Positions 1 through 9,354 of a DNA stretch of 64,000 nt are shown here, piece by piece. Under the pieces are notes generated by a model that did no database searches, was not told the origin of the DNA, and worked only from the letters and a program-made list of their open reading frames with translations. Each line of letters opens with the position of its first letter. Positions within the stretch are counted from its first letter, which is position 1. The stretch is from Candidatus Latescibacterota bacterium (GTDB lineage: Bacteria > Krumholzibacteriota > Krumholzibacteriia > JACNKJ01): the NCBI GenBank assembly GCA_020633725.1, contig JACKDC010000005.1, positions 1-64,000 on the forward strand, given 5' to 3'. Made by a program: the position numbers and the translations under genes.

Positions 1-30
1 TGGTCCGCCACTGATGCGGTCCCTGGGCGC

Positions 31-59
31 TTGGCTGTCCGTCTCATCTGTGCTACAAT
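31..59 (+). promoter_or_regulatory. sigma-70-type promoter for the peptidase genes
   Basis: TTGGCT at 31-36 and TACAAT at 54-59 are separated by exactly 17 bp. This is the best match to the vegetative consensus in the window and lies 64 bp upstream of the first start codon. Transcription would begin near 66. Confidence 0.65.
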
Positions 60-122
60 TGCACTTACGGCCCCGAGCCGTGCCGTCCCCATGGCCTTGA
101 CCGGTTCTCAGCAACAGGATGG

Positions 123-1934
123 ATGACGATGGGTGTGACCTGCCTGCGCCGCCTGGCGTGCCTTGCTCTGTGCCTGCTGGCCGTGGCGCCCGCCGCCCTG
201 GCCGCCACCGCGATCCCCACCGACGCGAAGGGCCTGCCCCTCTGGGTGCCCGCCGTCTGGACCGACTTCCCTGTGGAGATCAGCCTGCCGAACGCCGAGG
301 CCGCCCGCGCCCTGCTGGACGCGGTGCCCCTGGCCGCCTTCCAGCGCGAAGACCTGCGGCCCGTCGGCGACACGCCCTACTCCACCGCGCTGCTGCTGCG
401 CACCCGCGTCACCGAGGACGAGTTCGCCGCGCTCGAAGCCGCGGGTGTCCAGCCGCTGCGCGTGCGCGACACGGAGCGCGAGGTACAGGATGCCATCGAG
501 GCCACCTGGGCCGCCCAGCAGGCGCGCGGCGGCGAGGATGCGCGCGTCGGCACGCGCGGCGTCTACCACACCTTCGCGCAGATCGAGCAGATCCTGCAGG
601 ACACGGCGGCGGCCTATCCCGACATCGTCCACCTGGAGAGCATCGGGCAGTCGGTGCTGGGGCGCGAGCTGTGGACGCTGCGCATCAGCGACAACGTGAA
701 CGGCGCCGAGGAGGCCGAGCCCGAGGTGCGGCTCTGCGCGAACATCCACGGCAACGAAAAGATCGCCGTCGAGATGAGCCTCTTCCTCCTCGACTACCTG
801 ACCAGCAGCTACGGTGTGGCGGGCCACGAGGACGTGACGGACCTGGTGAACAGCACCGAGATCCTCCTGCTGCCCCTCGTGAACCCCGACGGCCACGTGG
901 CCAACACGCGCAGCAACAACCACGGCGTCGACCTGAACCGCAACTTCCCCGTGCCCGACGGCACGATCGGCGGCGACGGCCTCTGGACCGAGGAGCCCGA
1001 GACGCAGGCGATCAAGGCCTGGGGCTTCGGCACTCACTGCGTGATCAGCCAGGACAGCCACAGCGGCGCGGTGGTGGTGAACTACCCCTGGGACTACACC
1101 TACACGCTGGCCCCCGACAACGACGCGCTGATCGCGCTCTCCGAGGAGTACAGCTACTACAACCTGCCCATGTGGAACGGCGACTGGTTCCACGGCATCA
1201 CCAACGGGGCGCAGTGGTACGTCACCAAGGGCAGCATGCAGGACTGGGCCTACAACGAGACGGGTGCGCTGCACGTGATCGTCGAGCTCTCGGACAGCTA
1301 CCAGCCGCCCTCCAGCCAGCTCGAGACCTACTGGGACAACAACCGCGAGAGCTACATGCACTGGATCCGCGCCGCGCGCTACGGCGTGAACGGCCGGGTG
1401 ACGGACGTCATCACCGGCGATCCCGTGGCGGCCACCGTGAGCGTGGCGGGCATCAGCAAGTCCGTGGTCACCGACCCTGACGTGGGCGACTACTACAAGC
1501 TCCTGGACACGGGCACCTACACCGTGCACGTGGAGGCGGACGGCTACCACGCCCAGGACATCCCCGGCGTCACGACCACCTGGGGCGCGCCCACCGTGCT
1601 CGACATCCAGCTCGTGCCGGAGAGCACCGGCGTTGCCGAGCCGCCGATGGCGGCGACGCTCGAGGGCAGCTTCCCCAACCCCTTCAATCCCACGACCACG
1701 CTGCGCTTCAATCTTGCCCACGGGGGTACCGTCGGGCTCGAGATCCTCGACACGCGCGGGCGGCACGTCCGCCGGCTGCTGGGCGGCGAGGCCCTGAGCG
1801 AGGGCTCGCACGAGCTGCTCTGGGATGGCCGCGACGACCACGGCGCCGCGCTGCCCAGCGGGGTCTACTACGCGCGTCTGCGGGTGGAAGGGGTGGCCGA
1901 GGACCAGGCGATCAAGCTGCTCATGCTGAAATAG
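123..1934 (+). CDS. secreted M14 zinc carboxypeptidase with FlgD-like C-terminal domain
   Basis: This 603-residue protein looks like an extracellular metallocarboxypeptidase that trims C-terminal residues from peptides. A signal peptide covers about residues 1-28. The M14 domain shows zinc ligands H209 and E212 (HGNE), R273 in the LNRNFP motif, the third zinc ligand H313 and the catalytic E388. A carboxypeptidase-regulatory-like beta domain follows at about 419-497. A FlgD-like domain starting PNPFNP occupies about 515-603 and ends in LK. That tail is shared with four other proteins of this window and probably anchors or sorts the protein. It is 18 bp from the following protease gene, so the two are probably cotranscribed. 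Confidence 0.9.
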   Translation: MTMGVTCLRRLACLALCLLAVAPAALAATAIPTDAKGLPLWVPAVWTDFPVEISLPNAEAARALLDAVPLAAFQREDLRPVGDTPYSTALLLRTRVTEDEFAALEAAGVQPLRVRDTEREVQDAIEATWAAQQARGGEDARVGTRGVYHTFAQIEQILQDTAAAYPDIVHLESIGQSVLGRELWTLRISDNVNGAEEAEPEVRLCANIHGNEKIAVEMSLFLLDYLTSSYGVAGHEDVTDLVNSTEILLLPLVNPDGHVANTRSNNHGVDLNRNFPVPDGTIGGDGLWTEEPETQAIKAWGFGTHCVISQDSHSGAVVVNYPWDYTYTLAPDNDALIALSEEYSYYNLPMWNGDWFHGITNGAQWYVTKGSMQDWAYNETGALHVIVELSDSYQPPSSQLETYWDNNRESYMHWIRAARYGVNGRVTDVITGDPVAATVSVAGISKSVVTDPDVGDYYKLLDTGTYTVHVEADGYHAQDIPGVTTTWGAPTVLDIQLVPESTGVAEPPMAATLEGSFPNPFNPTTTLRFNLAHGGTVGLEILDTRGRHVRRLLGGEALSEGSHELLWDGRDDHGAALPSGVYYARLRVEGVAEDQAIKLLMLK

Positions 1935-1952
1935 CGAAAGGACGTACCGACC

Positions 1953-3668
1953 ATGCAGCCGCGGCGACTCCTCACCCTCTCCCTGCTGCTGCTCTCCTCG
2001 GCCTGCACGGCCGCGCGCGCCGCCGAAGTGGCGCCCGCGCTATCGCCCTGGCTGGCCGACGGTCCGCGCCCCGTCTGGGTCTTCTTCGCCGACAAGGGCG
2101 CCATGGAGGACAGCCCCGCCGCGCACGAGGACGCCGCGAACCGGCTCAGCGCACGCGCCCTCGCCCGCCGCGCGCGGCTCGGGCGCAGCGCGGACGTCGT
2201 CGGCTGGGCCGATCTGCCCAACGACCCCGCCTACCTTGACTGGCTGACGGCGCATGGCTTCTCCGTGCGCGCCGAGAGCCGCTGGCTGGCCGCGGTGACC
2301 GTGGTCACGGACGGCGCCGGCGTCCGGCTGCTGGCGACGGCGCCCTTCGTCGCGCGCCTCGCGCCGGTGGGCGGCGCCGGGCGCCCCGAGCCCGACCGCC
2401 TCCCCGCGCCCAGCGCCCCGGGCGCGAACCGCGCGCTGCCGCTGGACTACGGCGGCAGCCTGCCCGAACTCGAGCAGGTGAACCTGCCGCCGCTGCACGA
2501 CCTCGGCTTCCACGGCGAGGGCGTGGTGGTGGGCATGCTGGACTCGGGCTTCAACACCACGCACGAGGCGCTCTCGGGCCTCAGCGTGCTCGGCGCCTAC
2601 GACTTCGTGAACGACGATCCCGTCGTCGCCAACGAGCCCGGCGACCCCGACGGCCAGGAGAACCACGGCACCGAGACCTTCTCGACCCTGGCCGGCCACG
2701 CGCCGGGCTCGCTCATCGGCCCGGCCTTCGGCGCGAGCTTCTACCTCGCCAAGACCGAGGACGTCAGCCAGGAGGTGCCCGCCGAGGAGGACTTCTGGGT
2801 CGAGGGCATCGAGTGGCTCGAGGCGAACGGCTGCGATCTGGTCAGCTCGAGCCTCGCCTACGACGACTGGTACACCTTCGAGGACTATGACGGTAACACC
2901 TGCGTGACCACCATCGCCGCGGACATGGCCGTGGCGCTCGGCGTGGCCGTCTTCAACAGCGCCGGCAACTACCGGCAGACCACGGGCACGATCGCCGCGC
3001 CCGCCGACGGCGACAGCGTGATCACCGTGGGCGCCGTGGAGATCACCGGCGAGATCGCCGGCTTCAGCTCGCCGGGGCCCACGGCCGACGGGCGCATCAA
3101 GCCCGACGTCTGCGCGCTCGGCGTGTCCAACAACGTGGTCGTCCCCGGCACGCTCGACCAGTACCAGGGCGCCTCGGGGACGAGCTTCTCCTGCCCGCTG
3201 ACCGCGGGCGTGGGGGCCGTGCTGCTCGGCGCCCACCCCGGCACGAGTCCCGTCCTGCTGCGCGAGGCGCTGCGCCGCACCGCCAGCCAGTCGACGACTC
3301 CGGACAACGACTACGGCTGGGGCATCGTGAACGCGCTGGCGGCCTACGAGTGGCTGGGCGCCACGGCAGCTCCCGCCGCCGCGCCGGCCGGACCGTTGCA
3401 CCTCGCGGGCAACTGGCCGAATCCCTTCAACCCGAGCACGCGCATCGCGTTCTCCCTCGACCACCCGCTGGACGCGCGCCTGGACGTCCTCGACCTGCAG
3501 GGGCGCCACCTGCGCCGACTCCACGCGGGACGCCTCGACGCCGGTGCGCACGCGCTCAGCTGGGACGGCCGCGACGACGGCGGGCACCCCGTGGCCAGCG
3601 GCGTGTATGTGCTGCGGCTGGCGGGTGAGGGACATCAGCAGCGGCTCAAGGTGATGCTGCTGAAGTAG
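1953..3668 (+). CDS. secreted S8 subtilisin-like serine protease with FlgD-like C-terminal domain
   Basis: A 571-residue subtilase, probably extracellular. A signal peptide ends after about residue 23 (AAEVAP follows). A prodomain-like region runs to about 170. The catalytic triad is visible as D197 (LDSG), H238 (NHGT) and S411 (SGTSFS). The FlgD-like sorting domain begins with PNPFNP near 488 and ends in LK. The gene follows the M14 gene by 18 bp in the same direction. The two enzymes together would cleave proteins internally and then from the C-terminus. Confidence 0.9.
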   Translation: MQPRRLLTLSLLLLSSACTAARAAEVAPALSPWLADGPRPVWVFFADKGAMEDSPAAHEDAANRLSARALARRARLGRSADVVGWADLPNDPAYLDWLTAHGFSVRAESRWLAAVTVVTDGAGVRLLATAPFVARLAPVGGAGRPEPDRLPAPSAPGANRALPLDYGGSLPELEQVNLPPLHDLGFHGEGVVVGMLDSGFNTTHEALSGLSVLGAYDFVNDDPVVANEPGDPDGQENHGTETFSTLAGHAPGSLIGPAFGASFYLAKTEDVSQEVPAEEDFWVEGIEWLEANGCDLVSSSLAYDDWYTFEDYDGNTCVTTIAADMAVALGVAVFNSAGNYRQTTGTIAAPADGDSVITVGAVEITGEIAGFSSPGPTADGRIKPDVCALGVSNNVVVPGTLDQYQGASGTSFSCPLTAGVGAVLLGAHPGTSPVLLREALRRTASQSTTPDNDYGWGIVNALAAYEWLGATAAPAAAPAGPLHLAGNWPNPFNPSTRIAFSLDHPLDARLDVLDLQGRHLRRLHAGRLDAGAHALSWDGRDDGGHPVASGVYVLRLAGEGHQQRLKVMLLK

Positions 3669-3682
3669 GCGGCCAAGTCGTC

Positions 3683-3711
3683 TGGACTTCGCCCGAGGCG
3701 GGTGCTAGATT
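3683..3711 (+). promoter_or_regulatory. candidate sigma-70-type promoter for the C25 peptidase gene
   Basis: TGGACT (3683-3688) and TAGATT (3706-3711) are 17 bp apart. GGCGGG and CCCGCC flank the -10 element as a 6-bp inverted repeat, which could be an operator. The leader to the GTG at 3793 is about 75 nt and ends in a strong GAGGAGG ribosome binding site. Confidence 0.5.
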
Positions 3712-3792
3712 CCCGCCAGCCCTGGCCCACCTCTGCCAAACCCTGCCCATGCAACCGCTTGGCACCGCCACTCGACCACCGAGGAGGGTCTC

Positions 3793-6700
3793 GTGAAGCG
3801 ACTCCAGCCCCTGCTTCCCACCCTGCTGGCACTCGGTTTCCTGAGCTCCGCCCTCGTCGGCAGCGCCGGCGCGGTGGCGAAGGGCGTCCTCGCCCCGGGG
3901 ACGGATCTGCTGCGCGCCGACCAGGACGGTCTCGATCTCGTTCTGCGCTTCGACGACGGGGACTTCCGTGAGATGGACGGCGGCGTCTACGCGGACATCG
4001 CCGGCTGCACGCTGGAGAGCGCCGACGCGACCGACCCCCGCGCCTCCGGCGCGCCGATGCTTCCGCGCTGGCGTGGGCTCGTCGCGCTGCCGCCTGGGCA
4101 GGAGGCCGTGCTCGACTGGCAGCTCGTCGCGAGCCGCGCGGTGGACGGCGAACCGCTGCCCTTTCCCACGCCGAAGGCCACCTCCGATGGCCTCGACACA
4201 CTCTACGACGAGACGCTCGTCCGCGACGCCGAGGCCTTCGCGAAGGACTATCCCGCCCGCGTGCGCCTGGGCGAGACGCGCTGGCTGCGCGACCAGCGCG
4301 TGGTGGAGCTCATCGCCGAACCCCTGGGCTGGTCGCCCGCGACGGGGCTCGGCCTCGCCACGGAGCTGCGGGTCCGTGTCCGCTTTCGCGGCGCGGCGGG
4401 CGCGCGGAGCGACGCGGCGGGCCGCGCGGCCCTGTCGCGCCCCGACCGGCTCTGGCCCCGGCTCTACGACGGCGTGCTGCTCAATCCCCGGCCCGCCCGC
4501 GCCTGGCGCGAGCGCGTGCCCCAGCGCGCGGGCGCCGGCAGCGATCGCGGCCTGCGGGCCACGGCGCGTCTCAAGCTGCTCACCGGCGAGGACGGCCTCT
4601 ACGGCGTGCCGGGGGACAGCCTGATCGGCCGCGGCATCGCCGCGGGCACGCCGCTCAACCAGATCGCGGTCTACCGTCGCCACTTCAGCTGGGACGTCAG
4701 CGAACAGCCGGTCTACGAGGAGCGCCCCGAGCCGCGCTACTTCGTGGACGCGGACGCCGACGGCCTCCTCGACCCGGGCGACACGCTCGTCTTCGTGGGC
4801 TGGCGCCTGCGGCATCAGCCCGAGAGCGTGGACCCCATCGAGTGGTACGGCCGCGAGGCGGCGCTGTTCGTCGCCGTGGATCCCGCGCTGGTGAGCGAGA
4901 TGCCCGTGGAGACCGCCTGGTCGGACGTGGGCAGCTGGCCGCTGCGGGACAGCTTCCACCGCCGCCGCTGGGTGCAGGGCGAGGAGGACTTCAACGCCGC
5001 GCCGCCCATCTGGTTCTACGCCGGCGTCAGCCTCGAGGTCTGGGACGACAACCTCTACTACTGGCGTCAGCCGGCGGCTCCCGAGAACTACATGCTCGAC
5101 CTGCCCTTCCCGGCGCCCGCGGCCAGCGCGGACAGCGCGGCCACGCTGCGGCTGCAGTTCCAGGGCGCGAATCGCGACGCCGGCGACGCCATCCGGGACT
5201 TCTCGGTGGACATCCAGAACGGGGGCGGGGGCTGCGCGCTCCCCGGCGTCCAGGTGACCTTCAACAACACCGTGGACTACGAGGCGACGATCCCCGCGGG
5301 CTGCCTCGACCCGGCTGGAAACACGCTTCACGTCGACCGCAGCGACAGCGGGCAGTGGAAGACCTTCCTCAAGTGGTACGACCTGGACTACGTCTCGGGC
5401 TACGCGGCGCTCGACGACAGCCTGCGCTTCGACGCCGACGGCGCCCTGGGCCCCGCCGAGATCCAGGTGAGCGGACTGAGCGCGGATCGCAGCGGCTGGC
5501 AGCTGGTGCGGCTGGGCGGCGGTGCGGGCGGCGTCGGCAGCGCGCCGACCCGCGTCTCGCTCGGCGCCTCCAACCAGACCGGCAGCGCCGGCAACTACAC
5601 CCTGCGCCTGCGCCGCGATCTCACCGGCGACGAGGCCTGGCTGCTGGCCGACCGGGCCTCGCTGCGCGCGCCGCGCATCGCGACGCCGGCGGACGTCGCC
5701 AGCCTGGACGAGACCGCCCCGGTGGACGTGCTGGTCATCGCCCACGACGACTTCTACGCCGGCATGCAGCGCTGGGTGGACCGCCGCGAGGATCAGGGCT
5801 ATCGCGTGCGCATGCTGCGCGCGTCGGAGGTCTGGGACGCCTTCTTCGAGGGCGTGCGCGGTCCCATCGGCATCCGCAACGCCGCGCGCTTCGCCTACCA
5901 GCAGTGGGGCGCCGAGGCGCTGCTGCTCGTGGGCGACGCCGACAAGGACGCCCGGGAGATCAACCCCAACGCGATGCCCGACTTCCTGCCCGTCCACTCC
6001 AAGCAGGAGCAGGTGGACCGCGACGAGCTCGTGGCCCTCGAGGAGTGGGTGGTCAAGTGGCAGTGGAACGCGTGGCCGTCCATGCTGATGGGGCGCCTGC
6101 CGGTGGGGAACGCGACGGAGCTGGAGCGCATCCTCGACAAGATCGAGTGCTACGAGAGCACCGACCCCGACGGCCCCTGCGCCGCCGACGCTCCCTGGCG
6201 CAAGCGCTTTCTCCTGGCCGCCGACGACTGCTGGGTCTACGACGACGCCACGACGGACTACCTCTACTGCCGCGCCAACGAGGAGCAATTCGAGATCGGC
6301 GTGGCCGCCGCCCTGCCCACCGTTCGCGACTCCTGGGTGGGGGACACGGAGGCCGTCCCCTTCTATCTGAGCACGCTCACCGACGAGTACTACCTCACCC
6401 ACCAGCCACCCTTCGCAGGGGACATCAGCAGCACCATCAGCCCGGTGGTGTCGCCGGTGTACATCGACAGCCTGAGCCAGGGCTACCTCTGGACCTCGAT
6501 CCAGTGCCACGCCAACCGCGGCCTGCTCTGCCACGAGCAGCTCTTCATGACCAGCCAGGGCCGTCACGATCAGGACTCGATGACGAACGTCAACAGGCCC
6601 TTCTTCTGGACGGTCTTCGGCTGCCACGCCAACGAGTTCGCCAACCACCAGGAGGCGCGCAGCGTGGTGGGCGACTGCCTGGGCGAGAAGCTGCTCTTCC

Positions 6701-7908
6701 TCGACCAGAACCGCGGCGCCGTGGCGAGCTATGCCAGCGACGGCTACGAGTACCTCTTCCCCAACATCCGCTGGCAGAAGGACTGGCACGAGGTCATGCT
6801 GAACGGGGTGGATCCCGACGGCGCCATCGCGGTCTTCCCCGAATGGCTGGCCGGCCTGCTGCAGATGGTGGTGGAGCTGCGCTTCGGCGACCAGACCGCC
6901 TCCTACCGCACCCACCTGCTCGGCGATCCGCTCCTGCGCCTGGACATGGCGCCGCCGCGGCTGCGCGTCTTCCTCAACGAGCAGGAGATGGCGCCCGGCG
7001 ACTACGTGCCGGCCCAGCAGACCGGCGACACCCTGCGGGTGGAGGGGCTCGTCTGGGACGAGACCTACCTCCAGACGCTCACGCTGCGCGACTCGCTGCG
7101 CACGGACTTCGCGTTCACGGCCGAGCCCGCCTTCACGGACGAGCTGGTGGCGCCGCTGGACAGCCTCGCGCCCTTCGACACGCTCGCGGTCGCCGCGCGC
7201 GGGCAGGGGCGCGCCTGGCACGTGAGCGCGCGCATCCCCTACGACTTCAACACCAACGCCGTCGTGCTGGGCGCGCGGGACGTCGCCGGCCGACTGGCCG
7301 AGTTCAAGCTGCCCGTGCCCAAGGAGGTGCGTGTCTACCTGGCGGACGAGCAGCTCAGCGCCGGCCAGTGGATTCGCCCGCGCGGCAGCCTGCGCCTGGA
7401 CATCCTCGTGCCCTCGGCGGAGATCCCGCCCTCGTCCTTCGCGCTGCGCGTGGACGGCGAACTCAGCGCCGTCGTCGCGAGCGCCACGGAGCTGCCGAAC
7501 ATCTACCGCATGGAGCTGGACTACGACTGGGCGCCGGGCGAGCACACGCTGCTGGTGGAGTACGCGGGCCAGGACTACGGCGGCCTCACGCTGCAGGTGG
7601 ACGCCAGCACGCGGCTCCTGAGCGCCGTCATCTTTCCCAACCCCTTCCGCGAGGCGATCACCTTCCAGTTCGAGTTGACGAACGGCGCGCGAGCGGGCAG
7701 CCTCAGCATCTACACGCTCAGCGGACGGCGGATCCACCGCGAGACGCTGAGCGCGCTGAGCGAAGGCCAGCGTCAGGTGGTCAGCTGGAACGGCCGGGAC
7801 GACGTGGGGGACAAGGTGGCCAACGGCGTCTACATCGCGCGGCTGGTGCTCACCGATCTCGCGGGCAAGGAACTCGTCTGGGAGGACAAGGTCGTCCGCA
7901 TGCGCTAG
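3793..7908 (+). CDS. C25 (gingipain/PorU-like) cysteine peptidase with FlgD-like C-terminal domain
   Basis: A 1371-residue secreted protein with an N-terminal signal peptide (about 1-27). The peptidase C25 core spans about 640-1050. It starts with a Rossmann-like segment (DVLVIAHDDF) and shows the expected His (H906, QCHAN) and Cys (C944, FGCHAN) of the catalytic dyad. Beta-sandwich regions surround it and a FlgD-like domain (PNPF, about 1278-1371) closes it. Family C25 contains both secreted proteases and the sortase PorU, which removes C-terminal sorting domains in type IX secretion. Which one this is cannot be decided from the sequence. It starts with GTG behind GAGGAGG. Confidence 0.8.
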   Translation: MKRLQPLLPTLLALGFLSSALVGSAGAVAKGVLAPGTDLLRADQDGLDLVLRFDDGDFREMDGGVYADIAGCTLESADATDPRASGAPMLPRWRGLVALPPGQEAVLDWQLVASRAVDGEPLPFPTPKATSDGLDTLYDETLVRDAEAFAKDYPARVRLGETRWLRDQRVVELIAEPLGWSPATGLGLATELRVRVRFRGAAGARSDAAGRAALSRPDRLWPRLYDGVLLNPRPARAWRERVPQRAGAGSDRGLRATARLKLLTGEDGLYGVPGDSLIGRGIAAGTPLNQIAVYRRHFSWDVSEQPVYEERPEPRYFVDADADGLLDPGDTLVFVGWRLRHQPESVDPIEWYGREAALFVAVDPALVSEMPVETAWSDVGSWPLRDSFHRRRWVQGEEDFNAAPPIWFYAGVSLEVWDDNLYYWRQPAAPENYMLDLPFPAPAASADSAATLRLQFQGANRDAGDAIRDFSVDIQNGGGGCALPGVQVTFNNTVDYEATIPAGCLDPAGNTLHVDRSDSGQWKTFLKWYDLDYVSGYAALDDSLRFDADGALGPAEIQVSGLSADRSGWQLVRLGGGAGGVGSAPTRVSLGASNQTGSAGNYTLRLRRDLTGDEAWLLADRASLRAPRIATPADVASLDETAPVDVLVIAHDDFYAGMQRWVDRREDQGYRVRMLRASEVWDAFFEGVRGPIGIRNAARFAYQQWGAEALLLVGDADKDAREINPNAMPDFLPVHSKQEQVDRDELVALEEWVVKWQWNAWPSMLMGRLPVGNATELERILDKIECYESTDPDGPCAADAPWRKRFLLAADDCWVYDDATTDYLYCRANEEQFEIGVAAALPTVRDSWVGDTEAVPFYLSTLTDEYYLTHQPPFAGDISSTISPVVSPVYIDSLSQGYLWTSIQCHANRGLLCHEQLFMTSQGRHDQDSMTNVNRPFFWTVFGCHANEFANHQEARSVVGDCLGEKLLFLDQNRGAVASYASDGYEYLFPNIRWQKDWHEVMLNGVDPDGAIAVFPEWLAGLLQMVVELRFGDQTASYRTHLLGDPLLRLDMAPPRLRVFLNEQEMAPGDYVPAQQTGDTLRVEGLVWDETYLQTLTLRDSLRTDFAFTAEPAFTDELVAPLDSLAPFDTLAVAARGQGRAWHVSARIPYDFNTNAVVLGARDVAGRLAEFKLPVPKEVRVYLADEQLSAGQWIRPRGSLRLDILVPSAEIPPSSFALRVDGELSAVVASATELPNIYRMELDYDWAPGEHTLLVEYAGQDYGGLTLQVDASTRLLSAVIFPNPFREAITFQFELTNGARAGSLSIYTLSGRRIHRETLSALSEGQRQVVSWNGRDDVGDKVANGVYIARLVLTDLAGKELVWEDKVVRMR

Positions 7909-7920
7909 GCACGAGGCCGC

Positions 7921-9330
7921 GTGAACCCGATCCTGAGGAACTTCTTCTCCCTGGCCCTGGGACGCTACGTCTCCGTGGCCATCGGCATCGTCGTGACGGT
8001 GCTGGTGGCCCGCGCCCTGGGCGTGGAGAACTACGGCAACTTCGTGGCGGCGCTGTCGGCGGCGGAGCTCTTCGGCGCCGTGCTCGACCTGGGGCTCAAC
8101 CGCATCCTGCTCAAGGAGGGCTCGGCGGCCAAGAGCCGGGCAGGCGCGCACCTCTTCAACATCCTCCTCATCAAGCTGGGTCTAACGCTGGTCATGCTGC
8201 TCGCGGCCCAGGCCTACGCCGCGCACCACCCCGGGCTCTACGCGCTCGTCATGATCCTGGTGCTGACGAAGCTGGCCGACAGCTTCGCCGTCACCTTCGA
8301 CGCCGTCTTCCAGATCCATCAGCGCATGGAGTTCTCCGCGGCGATCCTCGTGGCCGGCCGCCTGGCGCTGCTGGCGCTCGTGCTGCTGGGCTGGCGGAGC
8401 GCCGGCGGGCTGCTGTTCTTCGCCTGGACCTACCTCGGCGTGAGCGTGGGGACGGCGCTGCTCACGGTATTGATCAGCGGACGCTTCGCCCAGCCGCGGC
8501 CGGGGCCCGTCACCTGGCGCGAGACCGTGGGGCGCGAGGGGCTCTTCTTCGCGCTGTCCAGCCTGCTGGCCATGGTCGCCACGCGCATGGACGTCGTCGT
8601 GCTCAAGGAGTCGGTGGACCAGCAGACGCTCGGCCTCTACGCCTCGCCGGCCCGCATCCTGGTGACGCTCCAGATCCTGCCCCTGGTGCTGCAGACGGCC
8701 GTGCTGCCCGAGCTCTTCCGCCTCGGCCGCAACGACCGCGCCGGCCTGCGCCCCTTCTTCGCGGGCTACTTCCACCGCTCGCTGCTGCTCGCGCTCTTCC
8801 CGCTGCTCTGGACGCTCTTCTTCGCCGACGTGATCCTCGGCCGGCTCTGGGGCCCGGACTTCGCGGCGGGCGCGCCCTGGCTGCGCGTGCTGGTCTGGCT
8901 GCTGCCGCTGCGCTTCGTGAGCTTCGCGGCGGGCAACGTGCTCACGGCGCTGGACCGGCAGTGGGAGCGCACGATCTGGACGGCCCTCGGCGTGGGCACG
9001 AGCTTCGGCCTCATGCTCGCCCTGGTGCCCGGGCGCGGGGTGGCGGGCGCGCTGATCGGACTGCTCGCGGGCGAGGCGCTCACCGCCGCGCTGGCGCTGG
9101 CGGCGTCGCTGCGGCTGCGCTACCGGCCGCGCCTGGTTCCGCTGCTGCAGGTGGCCGCGGCCGGCGGGCTCGCCTCCGTGGCGCTGGCGATGCTCCGACG
9201 CGCCGTCTCCCTGGGCTTTCTCGGGGGGCTGGCCGTGACCGGCCTGCTGGTGACCCTCGCCCTGCTCGCCACGCGCGCGGCGTCGCTCGGAGAACTGGAG
9301 CACCTGCTCGCCAGACGGCCGCGGGCCTAG
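7921..9330 (+). CDS. polysaccharide/oligosaccharide flippase (MOP superfamily, Wzx-like)
   Basis: A 469-residue integral membrane protein with about 12-14 hydrophobic segments across its length and the N-terminal pattern of polysaccharide flippases (LGRYVSVAIG, then RALGVENYGNFV). It should move lipid-linked sugar units across the inner membrane for surface polysaccharide assembly. The GTG start is 12 bp after the C25 gene, with a GAGG site in front, so it probably shares that transcript. No glycosyltransferase genes are adjacent, which is unusual for a Wzx. Confidence 0.8.
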   Translation: MNPILRNFFSLALGRYVSVAIGIVVTVLVARALGVENYGNFVAALSAAELFGAVLDLGLNRILLKEGSAAKSRAGAHLFNILLIKLGLTLVMLLAAQAYAAHHPGLYALVMILVLTKLADSFAVTFDAVFQIHQRMEFSAAILVAGRLALLALVLLGWRSAGGLLFFAWTYLGVSVGTALLTVLISGRFAQPRPGPVTWRETVGREGLFFALSSLLAMVATRMDVVVLKESVDQQTLGLYASPARILVTLQILPLVLQTAVLPELFRLGRNDRAGLRPFFAGYFHRSLLLALFPLLWTLFFADVILGRLWGPDFAAGAPWLRVLVWLLPLRFVSFAAGNVLTALDRQWERTIWTALGVGTSFGLMLALVPGRGVAGALIGLLAGEALTAALALAASLRLRYRPRLVPLLQVAAAGGLASVALAMLRRAVSLGFLGGLAVTGLLVTLALLATRAASLGELEHLLARRPRA

Positions 9331-9338
9331 CCCGCGGC
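9318..9338. terminator. perfect inverted repeat between convergent genes, probable terminator
   Basis: GCCGCGGGC (9318-9326), CTA, then GCCCGCGGC (9330-9338) form a perfect 9-bp stem. The stop codon of the flippase gene lies in it and the DUF4139 gene ends 17 bp further on. There is no T-tract, so it may act as a processing or factor-dependent terminator in either direction. Confidence 0.5.
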
Positions 9339-9354
9339 GCGCCGGAGAGCAGGT

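Noticed and set aside
3646..8151. 1501-codon open frame on the minus strand opposite the C25 gene
   Set aside because: It is a consequence of high GC and codon bias in the plus-strand gene. Its translation is low in complexity, and the plus-strand product has clear domains. The same applies to other long antisense frames in the window.
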